A DNA stretch of 7,225 nt from NCBI GenBank assembly GCA_946042585.1, contig CAMGDO010000041.1, positions 1 to 7,225 on the forward strand, in the 5' to 3' direction. Numbering within the stretch: position 1 is the first letter of the stretch; every line of letters begins with the position of its first letter. This DNA comes from an uncultured Clostridia bacterium (GTDB lineage Bacteria > Bacillota > Clostridia > Christensenellales > Aristaeellaceae). This document shows, in pieces, positions 6,520 to 7,225 of this stretch. A model generated the notes under the pieces. That model did no database searches. It had not been told where the DNA came from and worked only from the letters and a program-made list of their open reading frames with translations. A program made the position numbers and the translations under genes.

Positions 6520-7225
6520 GAGATTATCTGCTGGACGTCGCTGTGGCGCTGCGGCGTAATTATGCCGATCTGCCCTTTGACGCCGATGAAAACGCTGAAA
6601 CGGCGCGTGAAGTCAATGTCCGCGCGCAGGAAACGCTGCAGCGGGTACAGGATACCTACGCCTACAGGATGCTGCGCGATATGGATGACGAGGAAAAGCG
6701 CACGCTGCGAGAATCCCGTTTGCTGTGCGCGGAAGCGGACGACGCGGTTGCATCGGCTGCCTATCTGCGCACCGACAGAACGCTGTGCGTGCAGACGGCG
6801 GGCATGGATCATCTCTTAATTGCGGCCAACGCGCAGCAGGATATGATGGAGTGCCTCCTGCTGTGCAGCGAAGTGGCAGAGCAGCTGCAGCAGGACGGAC
6901 AAATGGCGAAATCAGAGGAATACGGCTTTCTGACTGCGCGTCCCTGCGACGCAGGCACAGGCATGCGCGCTTCGGCGCTGCTTCATCTGCCCATGATGAC
7001 GCTTGCCAGGCAGATTCCCGTGGCGATGAAAATCAGCGCGGCAGCCGGCATGATTCTGCGTGGCGAAAACGGCGGAGCAGAAGGAAGAAACGCGGGACTG
7101 TATGTGCTGGAAAATCGGGTGACGCTGGGAAAAACAGCGGAGGAAATCGTGCGGGAGGTTCAACTGCAGGCGAAACGGCTGGTCGAACTGGAAGAAAAGC
7201 TGCGCATGAAGGCGCGGGAAACAGG
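6516..7225 (+). CDS. mcsB: McsB-like guanido-phosphotransferase homologue lacking the catalytic residues (cut at right edge)
   Basis: The first 236 codons, open to the window end. The ATG at 6516 overlaps the mcsA stop and has GGAGG ten bases upstream. Family identity is clear from EYGFLTARPCDAGTGMRAS (135-153), LLHLP (155-159), ILRG (180-183) and ENRVTLG (199-205), plus its position after ctsR-mcsA. Active McsB transfers phosphate from ATP to protein arginines, marking proteins for ClpCP. The catalytic positions are not kept here. The N-terminal SSRIRLARN motif is shrunken to about ALRRN (11-15). NEEDHLRIQ reads AGMDHLLIA (95-103), losing both Glu and the Arg. The Cys of LTSCPTN is R142. RGxYGEGS reads RGENGGAE (182-189), losing the loop Glu. 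R151 and R182 remain. There are no stops or frameshifts, so it looks like a maintained pseudokinase or scaffold rather than a decaying gene. clpC would be expected next but lies outside the window. Confidence 0.85.
   Translation, partial: MRDYLLDVAVALRRNYADLPFDADENAETAREVNVRAQETLQRVQDTYAYRMLRDMDDEEKRTLRESRLLCAEADDAVASAAYLRTDRTLCVQTAGMDHLLIAANAQQDMMECLLLCSEVAEQLQQDGQMAKSEEYGFLTARPCDAGTGMRASALLHLPMMTLARQIPVAMKISAAAGMILRGENGGAEGRNAGLYVLENRVTLGKTAEEIVREVQLQAKRLVELEEKLRMKARET

Noticed and set aside
6516..7225. mcsB as a frameshifted pseudogene
   Set aside because: The frame is open for 710 bases, codon use matches its neighbours, the start is coupled to mcsA, and structural motifs are retained throughout, so residue changes and not breakage explain the divergence.
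1..7225. CRISPR array, insertion sequence, prophage, tRNA or rRNA
   Set aside because: No spaced direct repeats, transposase or integrase motifs, or RNA gene signatures were seen on either strand.

Overview
The window looks like part of a chromosome of a Gram-positive, low-oxygen Firmicute of the class Clostridia. The grounds are a ctsR-mcsA-mcsB stress operon, strong GGAGG-type ribosome binding sites, and a potABCD operon led by an XRE/cupin regulator. Base composition is fairly GC-rich, with many GC-ending codons. I cannot name the genus. No RNA genes, mobile elements, integration sites or CRISPR arrays are visible. Coding density is very high, and the only sizeable non-coding stretch is the divergent promoter region at about 5318-5535.

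Left part (1-5317, minus strand): one tightly packed operon read right to left. It encodes an XRE-cupin regulator, PotA (ATPase), PotB and PotC (permeases) and PotD (substrate-binding protein). After a gap of only 23 bases comes a secreted or membrane-anchored protein with two peptidoglycan-binding-like repeats, which runs off the left edge. potA/potB and potB/potC overlap by ATGA. The transporter should import spermidine/putrescine-type polyamines, and the regulator presumably senses the substrate or a metabolite through its cupin domain.

Centre (5318-5535): back-to-back promoters. The leftward promoter has a perfect TTGACA -35 box and TTTAAT -10 box. It is followed by two palindromes of the same form, GTTTAG-N5-CTAAAC, which are probably operators of the XRE-cupin regulator. 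The rightward promoter is overlapped at its presumed start point by a CtsR-type direct repeat (GGTCAAA-N3-GGTCAGT).

Right part (5536-7225, plus strand): ctsR, mcsA and mcsB, tightly coupled. CtsR represses class III heat-shock genes. McsA is the zinc-finger partner of McsB, which in Bacillus is the protein arginine kinase. Here the mcsB product, cut by the right edge, is unusual. It aligns along the McsB kinase domain but lacks the SSRIRLARN motif, both glutamates of NEEDH, the conserved cysteine and the glutamate of the GEGS loop. The reading frame is intact. It looks like a catalytically dead McsB pseudokinase kept in the stress operon, and it is the most interesting item in the window.
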